This document shows, in pieces, positions 15,510 through 24,396 of a stretch of DNA of 64,000 nt. A program made the translations under genes and the position numbers. The stretch comes from Pseudomonadales bacterium (GTDB taxonomy: Bacteria; Pseudomonadota; Gammaproteobacteria; Pseudomonadales; Azotimanducaceae): positions 433,943 through 497,942 of the forward strand of contig WLWP01000002.1 in NCBI GenBank assembly GCA_012103505.1. The letters are read 5' to 3'. The notes beneath the pieces are model-generated. The model had not been told where the DNA came from and did not search any database. It was given only the letters and a program-made list of their open reading frames with translations. Position 1 is the stretch's first letter; each line of letters starts with the position of its first letter.

Positions 15510-16925
15510 CTATGAGAAGGACTTGATCAATCGCCTCGATCCAACAACAACACCGGTAACGCTGCCCATAAACCCGACCACCAATAGGATCAATATAACC
15601 ACATCCCACAGCGGCCTGCGATCCACCAACCCAGGCACATCCAGGCTATGGAGACCATTGAATAACCAACGATAGAGTCTGCGACTCCGATCCATGACAG
15701 ACACTATTTCTCCGGTGCGAGGGTCAACGTGTACCCAGGTTGACGCAGGATCGTTCAGTTCGACCCTCATCGTTTCTGTTGGTAACCGTCCCTCGCGTAG
15801 GTCAGTGTAGGTGTCGCGCGCGGGGAGCGGACCGGCGTTAACCACATCATACTCAGGCCACGCAGAATCTATGACTCGAAGGATTTCCTGTGGACTAAGG
15901 GTTGGGTTATCCAGGACTCCTTCGACATTTTTGGCATTGCTGAAGGCCACCCCGCCGAACGCGTGAAATGTAATTTCATGGCGACCTCGATACTTGCGGA
16001 ACGTTTCTGCACTAATTTGCGTGCCAAGCTCGGTCATCGACAGACCGCGAACCAATCTTTGTTGTTCTACAGAGGCATCCGGCGTCGGGAACAAGCGCCC
16101 ATGGTCCATCGATAACCAGCCACTGAAAATCCAGCTCAGTACAAACAAACCTGAAAACAGACCAAGCACATGATGCCAACGCATCCAGCCTCGAAATGGA
16201 CTAAGGAGGCGCTTGCCCGAACGACGTACTTTGACCAGATGCATGATGCCAAGATAGATCCCCAGCAAAACACCGACGATCCCAAACAAGGACAACCACC
16301 AAACAGTTTTGTCCCACAGCGCCCAGTCTTTACGTAGAACCGTCGGATAGATCCAATGCGCCACAGCGCCTAGATAATTCCAAAACCTCTCATGTGCTGA
16401 AGTGCTTTGCAGCACCTCACCCGTTAGTGAGGAGACATACAGATGTGTTTGTTCTTGATCGTCAAGCACTAGCTTGTAAAAGGGACGATAGGGATCGAAC
16501 TTTTGATGCACGATCCACTGGTCATAGTGGATCGACTCACTCAGGTCGAAATGCGCGTCAACTCTCTCGCTAACATGTTTTCTAACTCGCTCGATTGATA
16601 GCGGTTCTACCCAGCCAGCCCAATCAGCATAAACCGCACGCACCTGATTTTCTGCGCTGACGCACGCGTAAATGGGGCGAGTTTCTAAAGATATGATTCG
16701 AAGCTGTCCGGCACTATCTCCGCCGCACATAAAGATCGCTTCGCTCGGCTCCACATCAATTCCGCGGGTGTCGATAGGCTCAAGATATTGCAGTCTTTCC
16801 GCTTCCGACAAAGACGGAAAAGGCACGTAGATCATAACGATGCCAGTAAAAAACCACATCGCGAAAAACAGGGAGAGGAGCACACCCAACCACCTGTGCA
16901 CGAAAACCAGAGTTTTCGTGCCCAT
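15510..16925 (-). CDS. PepSY-associated membrane protein, reductase-like
   Basis: 472 residues with about four helices: FVHRWLGVLLSLFFAMWF at the N-terminus, a pair near 220-300 (WWLSLFGIVGVLLGIYLG; WHHVLGLFSGLFVLSWIFSG) and one at the C-terminus. PepSY-type repeats lie between them, including a SLTGEVLQ segment and WVHVDPRTGEIVSVMDRSRR. Such proteins accompany TonB siderophore receptors and are thought to reduce ferric chelates in the periplasm. Start ATG 16925 lies 8 bases after the receptor stop; a longer reading would overlap the receptor. Confidence 0.85.
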   Translation of the reverse strand: MGTKTLVFVHRWLGVLLSLFFAMWFFTGIVMIYVPFPSLSEAERLQYLEPIDTRGIDVEPSEAIFMCGGDSAGQLRIISLETRPIYACVSAENQVRAVYADWAGWVEPLSIERVRKHVSERVDAHFDLSESIHYDQWIVHQKFDPYRPFYKLVLDDQEQTHLYVSSLTGEVLQSTSAHERFWNYLGAVAHWIYPTVLRKDWALWDKTVWWLSLFGIVGVLLGIYLGIMHLVKVRRSGKRLLSPFRGWMRWHHVLGLFSGLFVLSWIFSGWLSMDHGRLFPTPDASVEQQRLVRGLSMTELGTQISAETFRKYRGRHEITFHAFGGVAFSNAKNVEGVLDNPTLSPQEILRVIDSAWPEYDVVNAGPLPARDTYTDLREGRLPTETMRVELNDPASTWVHVDPRTGEIVSVMDRSRRLYRWLFNGLHSLDVPGLVDRRPLWDVVILILLVVGFMGSVTGVVVGSRRLIKSFS

Positions 16926-16933
16926 GTCGTTCA

Positions 16934-19183
16934 CTAGAGTGAAGCTTCGATGCTCAACTCGTACGTCCGCGGCGAGCCGATCAATACTTGATTGGCATAG
17001 AGGAACCCAGGATCTGTTTGTCCTAGATAAAACACGTCCGACCAAGAAACATAATCTTCGTTGGTGACATTATTCACTCGCGCACTGACTCGAATCTTGT
17101 TGTGTGTCCAGGCCGCGAAAACATCCGCGAGAAAATAGGATTTCAATGTGATGTTGTTAGCGTTGTCTCCATAGCGATCATCCACGTATCGAACGGATGC
17201 GCCAACCTCGAAGGGGCGATTAGGAATGTCATAGCTCGCCCAAAGATTGGCGGTCAACTCGGGCACGTTGGGTGGTGTGTTACCAGCAAAATTCACAAAG
17301 TTGGCAGAGCGCGAAAATTCCGCATCGGTGTACGCGGCGTTTGCTCCAAGTTGTAGCTGTTCTGTCGCGGCCAACGTTCCAGATACTTCAATCCCATGTG
17401 ACTCTCGGCCGCCGACATTTGCCGCGCTATCCACCCCGATCCGTTCGAGCACGTCATCACGTTCGACATCAAAATAAGCGATCGTGGCCTCTGCCTTACC
17501 CTGCAATAGGATCGCTTTGATACCGACCTCCCACTGTTCTGCATCAGTGAGGTCAAAGTCTTCTCCTGCATTTACCAAAAAGATGTTGGCATTGACTGGG
17601 TCTTTCGCATCGCTGTATTGGGCATAGGCAACAAGCTGTTCACTGAGGTTATACACCGCACCAAACCGCCAGCTTATCCAATCAAAATCGCGATCAAAGC
17701 CAGAGGCTTCGCGGACGCCGGACGCATTGAAATTCTCTCGGTCGAGTTCCATTTCGTCATACCGGAGCGCAGCAACGAGCGAAAATCGGCTGCTGATCTG
17801 CAACATATCCTCGATAAACACAGCTCGAGTTTCGATATCCGTGGGGCTAATACCACGCAACTCTTCCGGCCCATATCGACCTGGGACCGGGGCAAACGGA
17901 TCCACGGAATCACCAGGAGACAACGGCTCGGCGCGACGGAAGCCTCGACTGCGTTCGAAATCGAGATTCGTGACTTCAAAACCGGCGAGCAATTTGTTGT
18001 CCATGTCACCAATTTGGAAATCGTACTGACCTGTAAATCTGTTACCGATGAGATCTTGGTCGTGAAAAACGAAAAAGTAGCCGTAGTACCGCTGTATCTC
18101 ACCAGTTTGCGTGCACACATCGACGATCTGGGTGCAGTAGACATAGCCTTCTGCGTTCAGCCATTCGCGGTCAGCATCAAATTGATACAGCGTATTCTTG
18201 AACGATAGGTTCTCTCTCGGTGACCACTCGACGTCCGCACGAACCAACAATTGATCAGACTCCGCTCGACTATCGCTGACGTTATAGTTTCGAAAACGCA
18301 TGCTCTCATCTAGGGTCTCACCGGTCCTTGTGGAAATGATATCGTTCATTGGTCGACGGGCAGTCGACGTGGGCACAAGCGGCGTACCCCAATAGTCTGC
18401 CAAATCATCATCAAGATAATCTGCACTCAACTTTACAGACAACGCATCACTCACGTTCCATAACAAGCTAGCGGTTGCATTCAATGACTTAGGATCCATG
18501 CGATCAACATAACCATCCGACGCGCGTTGGCTAATGTCTGCCCGATACCAAACAGAATCATTCAAAGCGCCGCCCGCACCCACACCAAGCTGGTATGTGT
18601 CATAACGCCCGGCTGAGGCGAGCACGTCTACCCTTTGCGGTTCGCCAATCTCGACGCTCTTATTAACTGTATTAATCGTACCGGCTACAGCACCCTGGCC
18701 GTGCAATACGGAATTGGGTCCGCGTAGAACCTCGATCCGATCAAGGTTGAATATGTTCTGGGGGCGCATGACCATGTTTGCAGGGCCGAGCCAGAGACCA
18801 TCTCTTAAGATCGTAATTTGCGACCGCGTGAATCCACGCATCGAAAACGTTGATGGTGCAGCCGGTGATTCGCCGGAAACGACCCCCGGTAAACTTTGTA
18901 CAGCATCAGATACTTGCTTGTAGCCCCGCGCTCGCATGGTGTTGCCATCAATGACCTCGACCGTTGCAGGCGTTTGCAAAAGCGATAGCCCAAGGCGGCT
19001 ACCCGCATCAGAGGGTCCCGTCAGACCAAGTTCATCAATCACTTCGGCGACGACAACGACCTCTTCGATGTAGTCGTCAGCACCTTCCGCTGCATAAGCC
19101 GTGGAACTCATCCCCACACTTACTACGAAGGCAAACACGCTCACACGAGCGAATCTGTCAAAAAGTGTTTCCATCTCTGCCAT
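16934..19183 (-). CDS. TonB-dependent siderophore-type outer-membrane receptor
   Basis: 749 residues: signal peptide (about 1-31, ending AYA-A), TonB box EEVVVVAEV, plug domain (LQTPATVEVIDGNTMRARGY, SMRGFTRSQITILRDG, IEVLRGPNSVLHGQGAVAGT) and a 22-strand barrel ending in a TYELSIEASL C-terminus. The plug and length fit FhuE/FpvA-type siderophore receptors better than the roughly 600-residue BtuB. It lies 100 bases downstream of the BtuF-like gene in the riboswitch-led cluster, so a corrinoid or a ferric siderophore are both possible substrates. Start is ATG 19183 or 19174. Confidence 0.92.
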   Translation of the reverse strand: MAEMETLFDRFARVSVFAFVVSVGMSSTAYAAEGADDYIEEVVVVAEVIDELGLTGPSDAGSRLGLSLLQTPATVEVIDGNTMRARGYKQVSDAVQSLPGVVSGESPAAPSTFSMRGFTRSQITILRDGLWLGPANMVMRPQNIFNLDRIEVLRGPNSVLHGQGAVAGTINTVNKSVEIGEPQRVDVLASAGRYDTYQLGVGAGGALNDSVWYRADISQRASDGYVDRMDPKSLNATASLLWNVSDALSVKLSADYLDDDLADYWGTPLVPTSTARRPMNDIISTRTGETLDESMRFRNYNVSDSRAESDQLLVRADVEWSPRENLSFKNTLYQFDADREWLNAEGYVYCTQIVDVCTQTGEIQRYYGYFFVFHDQDLIGNRFTGQYDFQIGDMDNKLLAGFEVTNLDFERSRGFRRAEPLSPGDSVDPFAPVPGRYGPEELRGISPTDIETRAVFIEDMLQISSRFSLVAALRYDEMELDRENFNASGVREASGFDRDFDWISWRFGAVYNLSEQLVAYAQYSDAKDPVNANIFLVNAGEDFDLTDAEQWEVGIKAILLQGKAEATIAYFDVERDDVLERIGVDSAANVGGRESHGIEVSGTLAATEQLQLGANAAYTDAEFSRSANFVNFAGNTPPNVPELTANLWASYDIPNRPFEVGASVRYVDDRYGDNANNITLKSYFLADVFAAWTHNKIRVSARVNNVTNEDYVSWSDVFYLGQTDPGFLYANQVLIGSPRTYELSIEASL

Positions 19184-19283
19184 TACCCATCTTCAAATGC
19201 GCGCAAAGGTGACGCAAAGCCGTCATGATTTCAAGCTTCTGATTCACGTGGATCTTAAACCCGCAGATAGCGCAAGCTCCCAG

Positions 19284-20111
19284 TTAACCTCTCAAGCGGT
19301 ACCCCAGGTGATTATCAATAGCCTCTGACAAGACCTCTAGGCTCTGCATGAGCGCTGGACTCGGACGATTGAAATGCTCAAGACCATCTAAGCAGACAAT
19401 GGGTAATGTCTGGTTCTCAGCTTCTGTGGTTGTCCTGGCAATGTCGAACCCACAACACGCTGCGATGATGAGATCTGGCTTTACCTGGCTCAGTTCTTCC
19501 CAAGTGATTGAATATGAAGGCTCTCCCGAACGTCCGAGAACACATTCCACACCGAGCCACTCGAGCATATCTGGCATCCAATGACCTGCCACGAAGGGCG
19601 GGTCGAGCCAATCCAAAAAAGCCCCGCGCAGGTGGTGGCTTGTATGTCGATAACGAAAGCGTGCGAACAGACCATGCCAACGACCGACCAATATGTCCGC
19701 GTCCACTTTCCGCTCGATGGCGGCCCCAACCTCACTGAAGCAATCCGGAATGTCGCTTAAGACGTTGGGCGTAAGATCAACCAGCTCTGGTTTTCCTGGT
19801 AGGGCCAAGATGGCCTGCATTACATCACCCGACGGTACGGCACAAACATCACACAACGACTGGCTAATCACGACATCAGGAGCTAACTGCTCTAACGTCT
19901 CGACATCCAGTTCGTATAGTGGGCGGCTAGCACTACGCACTTGCTCATCAATTACGGCACTGGACGCCTCAACATCTACCCAGGTACTGGTCAGCTTTGG
20001 AAGTTGAGACCAATCTCCGCTACAGCTATGGCTGACCCCTACTAAGTTGTCTGTTGCGCCGAGCGCAACAACGATGTCAGTGGCGCTGGGTAATAACGAG
20101 ACGATGCGCAC
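19284..20111 (-). CDS. BtuF-like cobalamin/metal-chelate binding protein
   Basis: 276 residues from GTG 20111 (GGAG 6 bases upstream). RIVSLLPSATDIVVALGATD followed by LVGVSHSC is the hallmark of the cobalamin-binding BtuF-like group. The protein ends in a LDGLEHFNRPSPALMQS motif as in relatives. No signal peptide is visible, which is common for this subgroup, and its location is uncertain. It overlaps the upstream DUF6580 gene by 35 bases and lies under the same B12 riboswitch, supporting a corrinoid role. No BtuC or BtuD is seen nearby. Confidence 0.85.
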   Translation of the reverse strand: MRIVSLLPSATDIVVALGATDNLVGVSHSCSGDWSQLPKLTSTWVDVEASSAVIDEQVRSASRPLYELDVETLEQLAPDVVISQSLCDVCAVPSGDVMQAILALPGKPELVDLTPNVLSDIPDCFSEVGAAIERKVDADILVGRWHGLFARFRYRHTSHHLRGAFLDWLDPPFVAGHWMPDMLEWLGVECVLGRSGEPSYSITWEELSQVKPDLIIAACCGFDIARTTTEAENQTLPIVCLDGLEHFNRPSPALMQSLEVLSEAIDNHLGYRLRG

Positions 20112-20607
20112 GAATTTCTCCAATGAGCCAGACAACGCCAAACGCCGTACCACCGAACACCAAGTTCGCTAACACGCCGCGCAAAAGGAATGGTAAGCCG
20201 TTGACATAGCAGTTGATCCAACCCTCCAGAGTTGCGGGATAGAAGCCCATTGCCATAGGCGTTATGTTGGAAATTAGATAGAACACCAGAGCATTAGCGA
20301 TAGCGGCCAACGCAACCATACGAGCGTTCTTAGACGATAGGATTGGGCCTAGAACGAGCACTCCGGCAATGTGGCCTAAGTAGACGAAAGCCATCGCGAG
20401 CGCGCCATAGAATCCGTTGACAGCATCGACCAACAAAACAGCCGCCAATACTGGCACCAGCCTGAGCGACCGAGGCAGAAATGCCGCAGCAAGCATACTG
20501 ATAGCGCCGACTGTAGAAACGCCCATATCGTGCGGAACTAAGTGAGTAATTATGCCGAGCAGTGATAGCCCTGCGAGAACGAGAAGAGAACGAGCAGATC
20601 GAATCAT
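20077..20607 (-). CDS. DUF6580 membrane protein, candidate vitamin uptake component
   Basis: 176 residues with about five or six helices. The stretch LISNITPMAMGFYPATLEGW, followed by NCYVNGLPFLLRG, is the DUF6580 signature, with a single Cys in the protein. DUF6580 proteins resemble S-components of ECF vitamin transporters. It is the first gene after a cobalamin riboswitch, so corrinoid or precursor uptake is the natural hypothesis. The start is ATG 20607 behind GTGGAGT. Confidence 0.85.
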   Translation of the reverse strand: MIRSARSLLVLAGLSLLGIITHLVPHDMGVSTVGAISMLAAAFLPRSLRLVPVLAAVLLVDAVNGFYGALAMAFVYLGHIAGVLVLGPILSSKNARMVALAAIANALVFYLISNITPMAMGFYPATLEGWINCYVNGLPFLLRGVLANLVFGGTAFGVVWLIGEIRAHRLVITQRH

Positions 20608-20635
20608 TTTTTGACTCCACAGACTGCTAGTCCCC

Positions 20636-20823
20636 GAGCAGGTGAAAGGGTCTGAGGGGCCGGTCTCCGGACTCATGAGTTTTGACTCCCAGCGCCTTCC
20701 CATCGTTTGACAGTGGCATGATGCTGGTGATCACTCAATTACCGTTGCGAGGTCAGTATCGGATTTACACCGATTTCCCGTTTGCCGTCTCAGGTGTGCA
20801 TATCGCACCAGGCAAGAATACCC
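20636..20823 (-). ncRNA. Cobalamin riboswitch (AdoCbl class)
   Basis: Reading the minus strand: GGGAAATCGGTGTAAATCCG near 20779-20760, CTGACCTCGCAACGGTAA near 20756-20739, GGGAAGGCG at 20701-20693, and the B12 box GAGTCCGGAGACCGGCC at 20674-20658. Order and spacing match the cobalamin riboswitch consensus. It ends about 30 bases before the ATG of the DUF6580 gene, and a CTGCT/AGCAG hairpin near 20622-20645 could link it to ribosome-site access. High B12 should repress the downstream uptake genes. Confidence 0.95.
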
Positions 20824-20919
20824 GATCTATGAAAAAGAGAAACCGCCCTTTCATGCTTCAAGGCCAACGGATCAAGCCTCCAAATAGAGCTTTTAAGTGG
20901 CACTTAGTGCCAAGTCGTT

Positions 20920-21291
20920 CTATTTCAACAATGGCCCAAGGAGGCCACGTACAAGTTTCGAGCCCAATGACCGGCCGACGCTGCGGACGGCACTTTTGAG
21001 AAACGCTTCACCAACACTCTGTCGCCTCGAACGCGGTTGTTTGCGCTTGGCTTGTCGTTCGCGCGCTTGGCGTTCCTTTTCTCGCTCTTTATCTCTTTGC
21101 TTCGCCTGGGTTTTGGCGCGTTCTTGCTCTTCTAACAAGCGGGCGTTACTAGTGGCCCGCTGCGCAAGCAGTTCGTACGCAGACTCACGATCGATAACAT
21201 CATCATAGCGCGTCCCAATGGGGCTATTGGTCAGGTTCGTCGCTCTCGCCTCATCCGTTATCGGACCGATCTGAGATTCCGGTGGCACCAT
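20920..21291 (-). CDS. HerA-like DUF853 ATPase, C-terminal part (frameshifted)
   Basis: 123 residues as an isolated frame, but it is the natural end of the HerA-like gene upstream. PPESQIGPITDEA, YDDVIDRESAYELLAQRA, a charged coiled coil (QERAKTQAKQRDKEREKERQ) and RQSVGEAFLKSAVRSVG match the last 120 or so residues of YjgR/DUF853 proteins. The same frame stays open back to about 21372, encoding ALITLGVGEAIVSTLDQEG, the missing link. A single-base change separates the two halves. Confidence 0.75.
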   Translation of the reverse strand: MVPPESQIGPITDEARATNLTNSPIGTRYDDVIDRESAYELLAQRATSNARLLEEQERAKTQAKQRDKEREKERQARERQAKRKQPRSRRQSVGEAFLKSAVRSVGRSLGSKLVRGLLGPLLK

Positions 21292-21368
21292 AGTGACTAC
21301 CGCCGCCGAGGTGGATGCGCCTTCCTGATCGAGGGTAGAAACAATCGCCTCGCCGACGCCGAGCGTGA

Positions 21369-22436
21369 TTAATGCTCTTTCAGATCAAGCCCGGCATCGT
21401 TTCTAAAACCTTGCACAACGCCTTTGATCGCCTTTTGATCCCTGGGCGTAAAAGCGCGCAGCGCGTGCTGCACTTTCATACCCATTTGGCCAAGGATCGT
21501 GTCGGGAACATCCGCTGGATTCTGTGTGACGAGATAGATACCGACCGATTTGGAGCGTATCAACCGAAAGACCTGTTCCACCTTGTCCAACAAGCCTTTG
21601 GGCATGTTCTTAAACAACAAGTGAGCCTCATCGAAGAACAGGACCAGCTTGGGCCGATCTAAATCTCCGGCTTCAGGCAGCTCCTCAAAAAGTTCGGAGA
21701 TCAACCAGAGAACGAACGCGGCATAAAGGTTGGGTGACTCCCTCAGGAGTCGCTCAGCATCCAACAACGAAATGGCACCAATCCCAGAAAAATCTTTCTG
21801 CATGAGATCGGCCAATCGAAGCGATGGCTCACCGAAGAAGTGCTCACCACCCTGCTGTTCTAAAACCAACAGGCGTCGCTGGATGGCGCCAACGGATGCT
21901 GCCGAGATGTTGCCGTACTCTTGTCGAAGACTTTTCGCATTCTCAGCCATAAAACTCAAGAGACTGCGCAAGTCCTTAAGGTCAAGCAACAACATGCCAT
22001 CGTCATCGGCGATGGCAAAACACGCATAAAGAATGCCCGTCTGGGTATCGTTGAGGTCTAACAGTGCGCTCAAAATATCCGGACCCATATCGCTCACGGT
22101 GGTCCGTATTGGATGACCGCGGTCACCGAACAAGTCCCAATGCAGGGTTGGGAATGCTCTCAGAGTGTGATCGTCGAGTCCGACAAGAGCTTTCCGTCGG
22201 TCGATTTCCTTGTGCGGATTGCCAGCTGCTGAAAAACCGGCGAGATCGCCTTTGGCGTCTACAGCAAAAACCGGGACACCGGCACGAGCGAAGCCTTCGG
22301 CAATCACTTGCAGGCTAATCGTCTTACCGGTGCCTGTGGCACCAGCGATGAGGCCATGACGATTGCTCATGCTCGTTAGCTGCGCCGCCTGTTGGCTGCC
22401 ATCGCCACCGAGAACTACGCGATCTGGTTTTGACAT
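21369..22436 (-). CDS. HerA-like DUF853 ATPase, N-terminal part (frameshifted)
   Basis: 355 residues, where the family has about 500. Walker A GATGTGKT (32-39), Walker B with KLVLFFDEAHLLF, and LVTQNPADVPDTILGQMG follow the YjgR/DUF853 HerA-helicase pattern. The protein ends abruptly at a TAA (21371-21369) after DAGLDLKEH; the rest is encoded in the -1 frame immediately downstream. Unless this is a sequencing error, the product lacks its C-terminal coiled-coil domain. Cellular role of the family is poorly defined. Confidence 0.85.
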   Translation of the reverse strand: MSKPDRVVLGGDGSQQAAQLTSMSNRHGLIAGATGTGKTISLQVIAEGFARAGVPVFAVDAKGDLAGFSAAGNPHKEIDRRKALVGLDDHTLRAFPTLHWDLFGDRGHPIRTTVSDMGPDILSALLDLNDTQTGILYACFAIADDDGMLLLDLKDLRSLLSFMAENAKSLRQEYGNISAASVGAIQRRLLVLEQQGGEHFFGEPSLRLADLMQKDFSGIGAISLLDAERLLRESPNLYAAFVLWLISELFEELPEAGDLDRPKLVLFFDEAHLLFKNMPKGLLDKVEQVFRLIRSKSVGIYLVTQNPADVPDTILGQMGMKVQHALRAFTPRDQKAIKGVVQGFRNDAGLDLKEH

Positions 22437-22491
22437 ATTCGAGGATCCAAAAATTTCGACCCAGTGTATGTCTTGTCACTCACGTTTGAAC

Positions 22492-22523
22492 ATAGCTGCG
22501 TCAACAGATAGCTGCGTCAACAG
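22492..22523. repeat. Two tandem copies of a 16-bp unit
   Basis: ATAGCTGCGTCAACAG occurs twice without interruption (22492-22507 and 22508-22523), in the gap between the DUF4332-like gene and the HerA-like gene. It is a simple tandem duplication; no function is evident. Confidence 0.8.
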
Positions 22524-22572
22524 ACGTACGCTGGGGAGAGTTACCCGGTCGATAACTCTCCTTGTGCATAGA

Positions 22573-22977
22573 TCAGTGCGTGACTACTCGAGGCAGCTCT
22601 TTAGCCTGCTCTACCCATTCGGTAACCGTAGCAGCAGACGGCAGGGCACGAACTAGACTCTTCTCGCCATTAACCTCTTCCATTTTTGCAGCCAGGTTGT
22701 CTGCATTCCTTTGCGCAAGCTCTGGCACAGAGTCAACACCCGCCGCCTCTAGTAATTCAGCATACTCGCCACCAACGCCCTTAATACGACAGAGATCAGC
22801 GTGGTTAACAAACTTCAGTATTAACGTACCACTCATGCCAGATGTCTCAGTAATCTTGGTACGACCTGCTTTTGTTGCACCTTGCTCAAGTAGATCAGCA
22901 CAACTTGTCACACCTGCTGAGGTCAACTTCTCCTCATAGGCCGGACCAATACCTTCGATAACGGTTAAATCACTCAT
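22573..22977 (-). CDS. DUF4332-like helix-hairpin-helix protein
   Basis: 134 residues with two helix-hairpin-helix-like units: IEGIGPAYEEKLTSAGV (residues 7-23) and IKGVGGEYAELLEAAGV (about 64-80), each followed by a helical segment. This is the layout of DUF4332 proteins, whose role is unknown; HhH units suggest nucleic-acid or protein contact. Upstream it reads AAAAAGGAGTTGGA before the ATG, a strong ribosome site. Confidence 0.75.
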   Translation of the reverse strand: MSDLTVIEGIGPAYEEKLTSAGVTSCADLLEQGATKAGRTKITETSGMSGTLILKFVNHADLCRIKGVGGEYAELLEAAGVDSVPELAQRNADNLAAKMEEVNGEKSLVRALPSAATVTEWVEQAKELPRVVTH

Positions 22978-23012
22978 TCCAACTCCTTTTTGATGGTTTT
23001 TGTTTTAGATGC

Positions 23013-23342
23013 TTATTTAAAAAATCGACCGGCTAGTTTGCCGAGGGCGCCAAGTTTTTCTCCGCCAAACTGTTCAATCACAGGGGCGATCAACTCCAGC
23101 GCTTTGGAAATACTTTCAGGTGCCAGACCAACTTTCGACGCAAGATCTGGGATATTGATTTGGCTTGCGAAATCCTGGCCAGATAGGCCGGACAAAAGAT
23201 CGGTGAAATCAAACCCGTCCTCACCACCGAGCTGTTGCCCAATCTCGGACCCGAAGTTTTGCACCGCGTCATCATCGAAACCAAGACCCTTGAGACCGTC
23301 CAACACCTCAGGCGCATTAGTCAGTAGATCAGATACATTCAT
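23013..23342 (-). CDS. Small acidic hypothetical protein
   Basis: 109 residues, acidic and Gly/Leu-rich, with no membrane segment. It contains short amphipathic helices (NVSDLLTNAPEVLDGLKGLG; ALELIAPVIEQFGGEKLGAL) and ends in RFFK. I do not recognise a named family; the general look is that of DUF937/DUF2780-like proteins. It lies 35 bases upstream of the DUF4332-like gene on the same strand, probably the same transcript. Confidence 0.6.
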   Translation of the reverse strand: MNVSDLLTNAPEVLDGLKGLGFDDDAVQNFGSEIGQQLGGEDGFDFTDLLSGLSGQDFASQINIPDLASKVGLAPESISKALELIAPVIEQFGGEKLGALGKLAGRFFK

Positions 23343-23835
23343 GTCGTTCTCGATCAGCTTGAATTTGCAAATACGTTACGCTGATTTTTGGACGGCTATG
23401 TAAAATCGGTGAAAATTGCTGAAGACTGATTTGCGGTGGGGAGAGCACGGCACAACTCTAGGGTTCAGCTGCTCTGAACCCGAAGACGATGCGAAACACT
23501 AACGAGTGCCTAACGCGATGGCGCCGACGATTGCGTTTTCTAGCGTCGTATCAACCATGCCGCCGCGAGGAACGCGGACATCACACACTGACCCAAGCGT
23601 TCGACGAGACCGTGTGCTGCAACCGGAACAATATCGGAGATGGAGTCAGTTTGGGTAGTGCGTTCTATGCTAGTAATTGCATCTCTAGTGATTGCATCGC
23701 GCGCATCGAAGCGTGACAATTAGCTTGCAGCTGCCCGCTGCTTATTGAGGACTTCGACGTGAACAATTTATCCCACCCCTAAATCGCCTGCCCCATTTGG
23801 CAGGACTACGTTCACTGAAAATCTAAGGAGTTCTC
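23343..23835. other. 493-bp intergenic region
   Basis: No convincing gene. It contains a perfect hairpin GGGTTCAG/CTGAACCC with a 5-base loop (23461-23481) and a second hairpin CCTGCC/GGCAGG near 23787-23804, just before the next gene. A short frame at 23489-23716 has no similarity I recognise and an Arg/Cys-rich composition typical of chance frames. Confidence 0.5.
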
Positions 23836-24363
23836 ATGGGTTCAATTACCTATGACGTTGCCGTTTCCCTCGACGGCTATATATCCGGTCCGGATGACGA
23901 TGTTTCTGCGTTTCCTACAGAAGGCGATCATGTCGATGCGTATTTCCAACGCATGCAAGAATACGACGCCGTGATCATGGGCCGCAAAACCTACGAATTT
24001 GGTTATCAACATGGTCTCCAGCCGGGACAAGCACCCTACCCAGATATGGATCACTTCATCGTTGCGACCGGACTCAAGGTCCCAACAGACGCTAAGATTC
24101 AGATCATTTCCAATGACATCCTCAATCAGGTTTCTGCGTTAAAACAGACTTACCGCTCCATATATTTATGCGGCGGTGGTGAATTGGCGGGATTGCTCCT
24201 CGCGCATGACTTGATCGATCAGTTGTGCCTCAAGAGCGCACCTGTGATCTTAGGGCATGGTGTTAAGTTATTCGGCGAGACAAAATCGAATGCCACGTTT
24301 CATTGCGACTCGACGATAAACCACAGCTCAGGAGTCAATACAATGAGCTACACACTTCCGTAA
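23836..24363 (+). CDS. Dihydrofolate reductase-fold (RibD C-terminal) protein
   Basis: 175 residues of the RibD_C family. It begins GSITYDVAVSLDGYISGPDD, with AVIMGRKTYEFG, then IYLCGGGELAGLLLAHDLID, the NADPH-binding segment. These stand-alone DHFR-like proteins (YwjB/YyaP type) are NADPH-dependent reductases of unknown substrate. AAGGAG lies 8 bases upstream of the ATG. Confidence 0.85.
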   Translation: MGSITYDVAVSLDGYISGPDDDVSAFPTEGDHVDAYFQRMQEYDAVIMGRKTYEFGYQHGLQPGQAPYPDMDHFIVATGLKVPTDAKIQIISNDILNQVSALKQTYRSIYLCGGGELAGLLLAHDLIDQLCLKSAPVILGHGVKLFGETKSNATFHCDSTINHSSGVNTMSYTLP

Positions 24364-24396
24364 CTCACTCAATTTATCGATAAGTGGACAGTCTTG

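Noticed and set aside
17618..18208. Long plus-strand open frame inside the TonB receptor gene
   Set aside because: It lies wholly antisense to the receptor coding region and has no family similarity; the receptor frame explains it.
21365..21385. Programmed -1 frameshift in the HerA-like gene
   Set aside because: The shift site lacks an X-XXY-YYZ heptamer and a downstream structure I could see; simple indel preferred.
23489..23716. 75-codon frame in the large intergenic gap
   Set aside because: No ribosome site, no similarity, Arg/Cys-rich; treated as chance.
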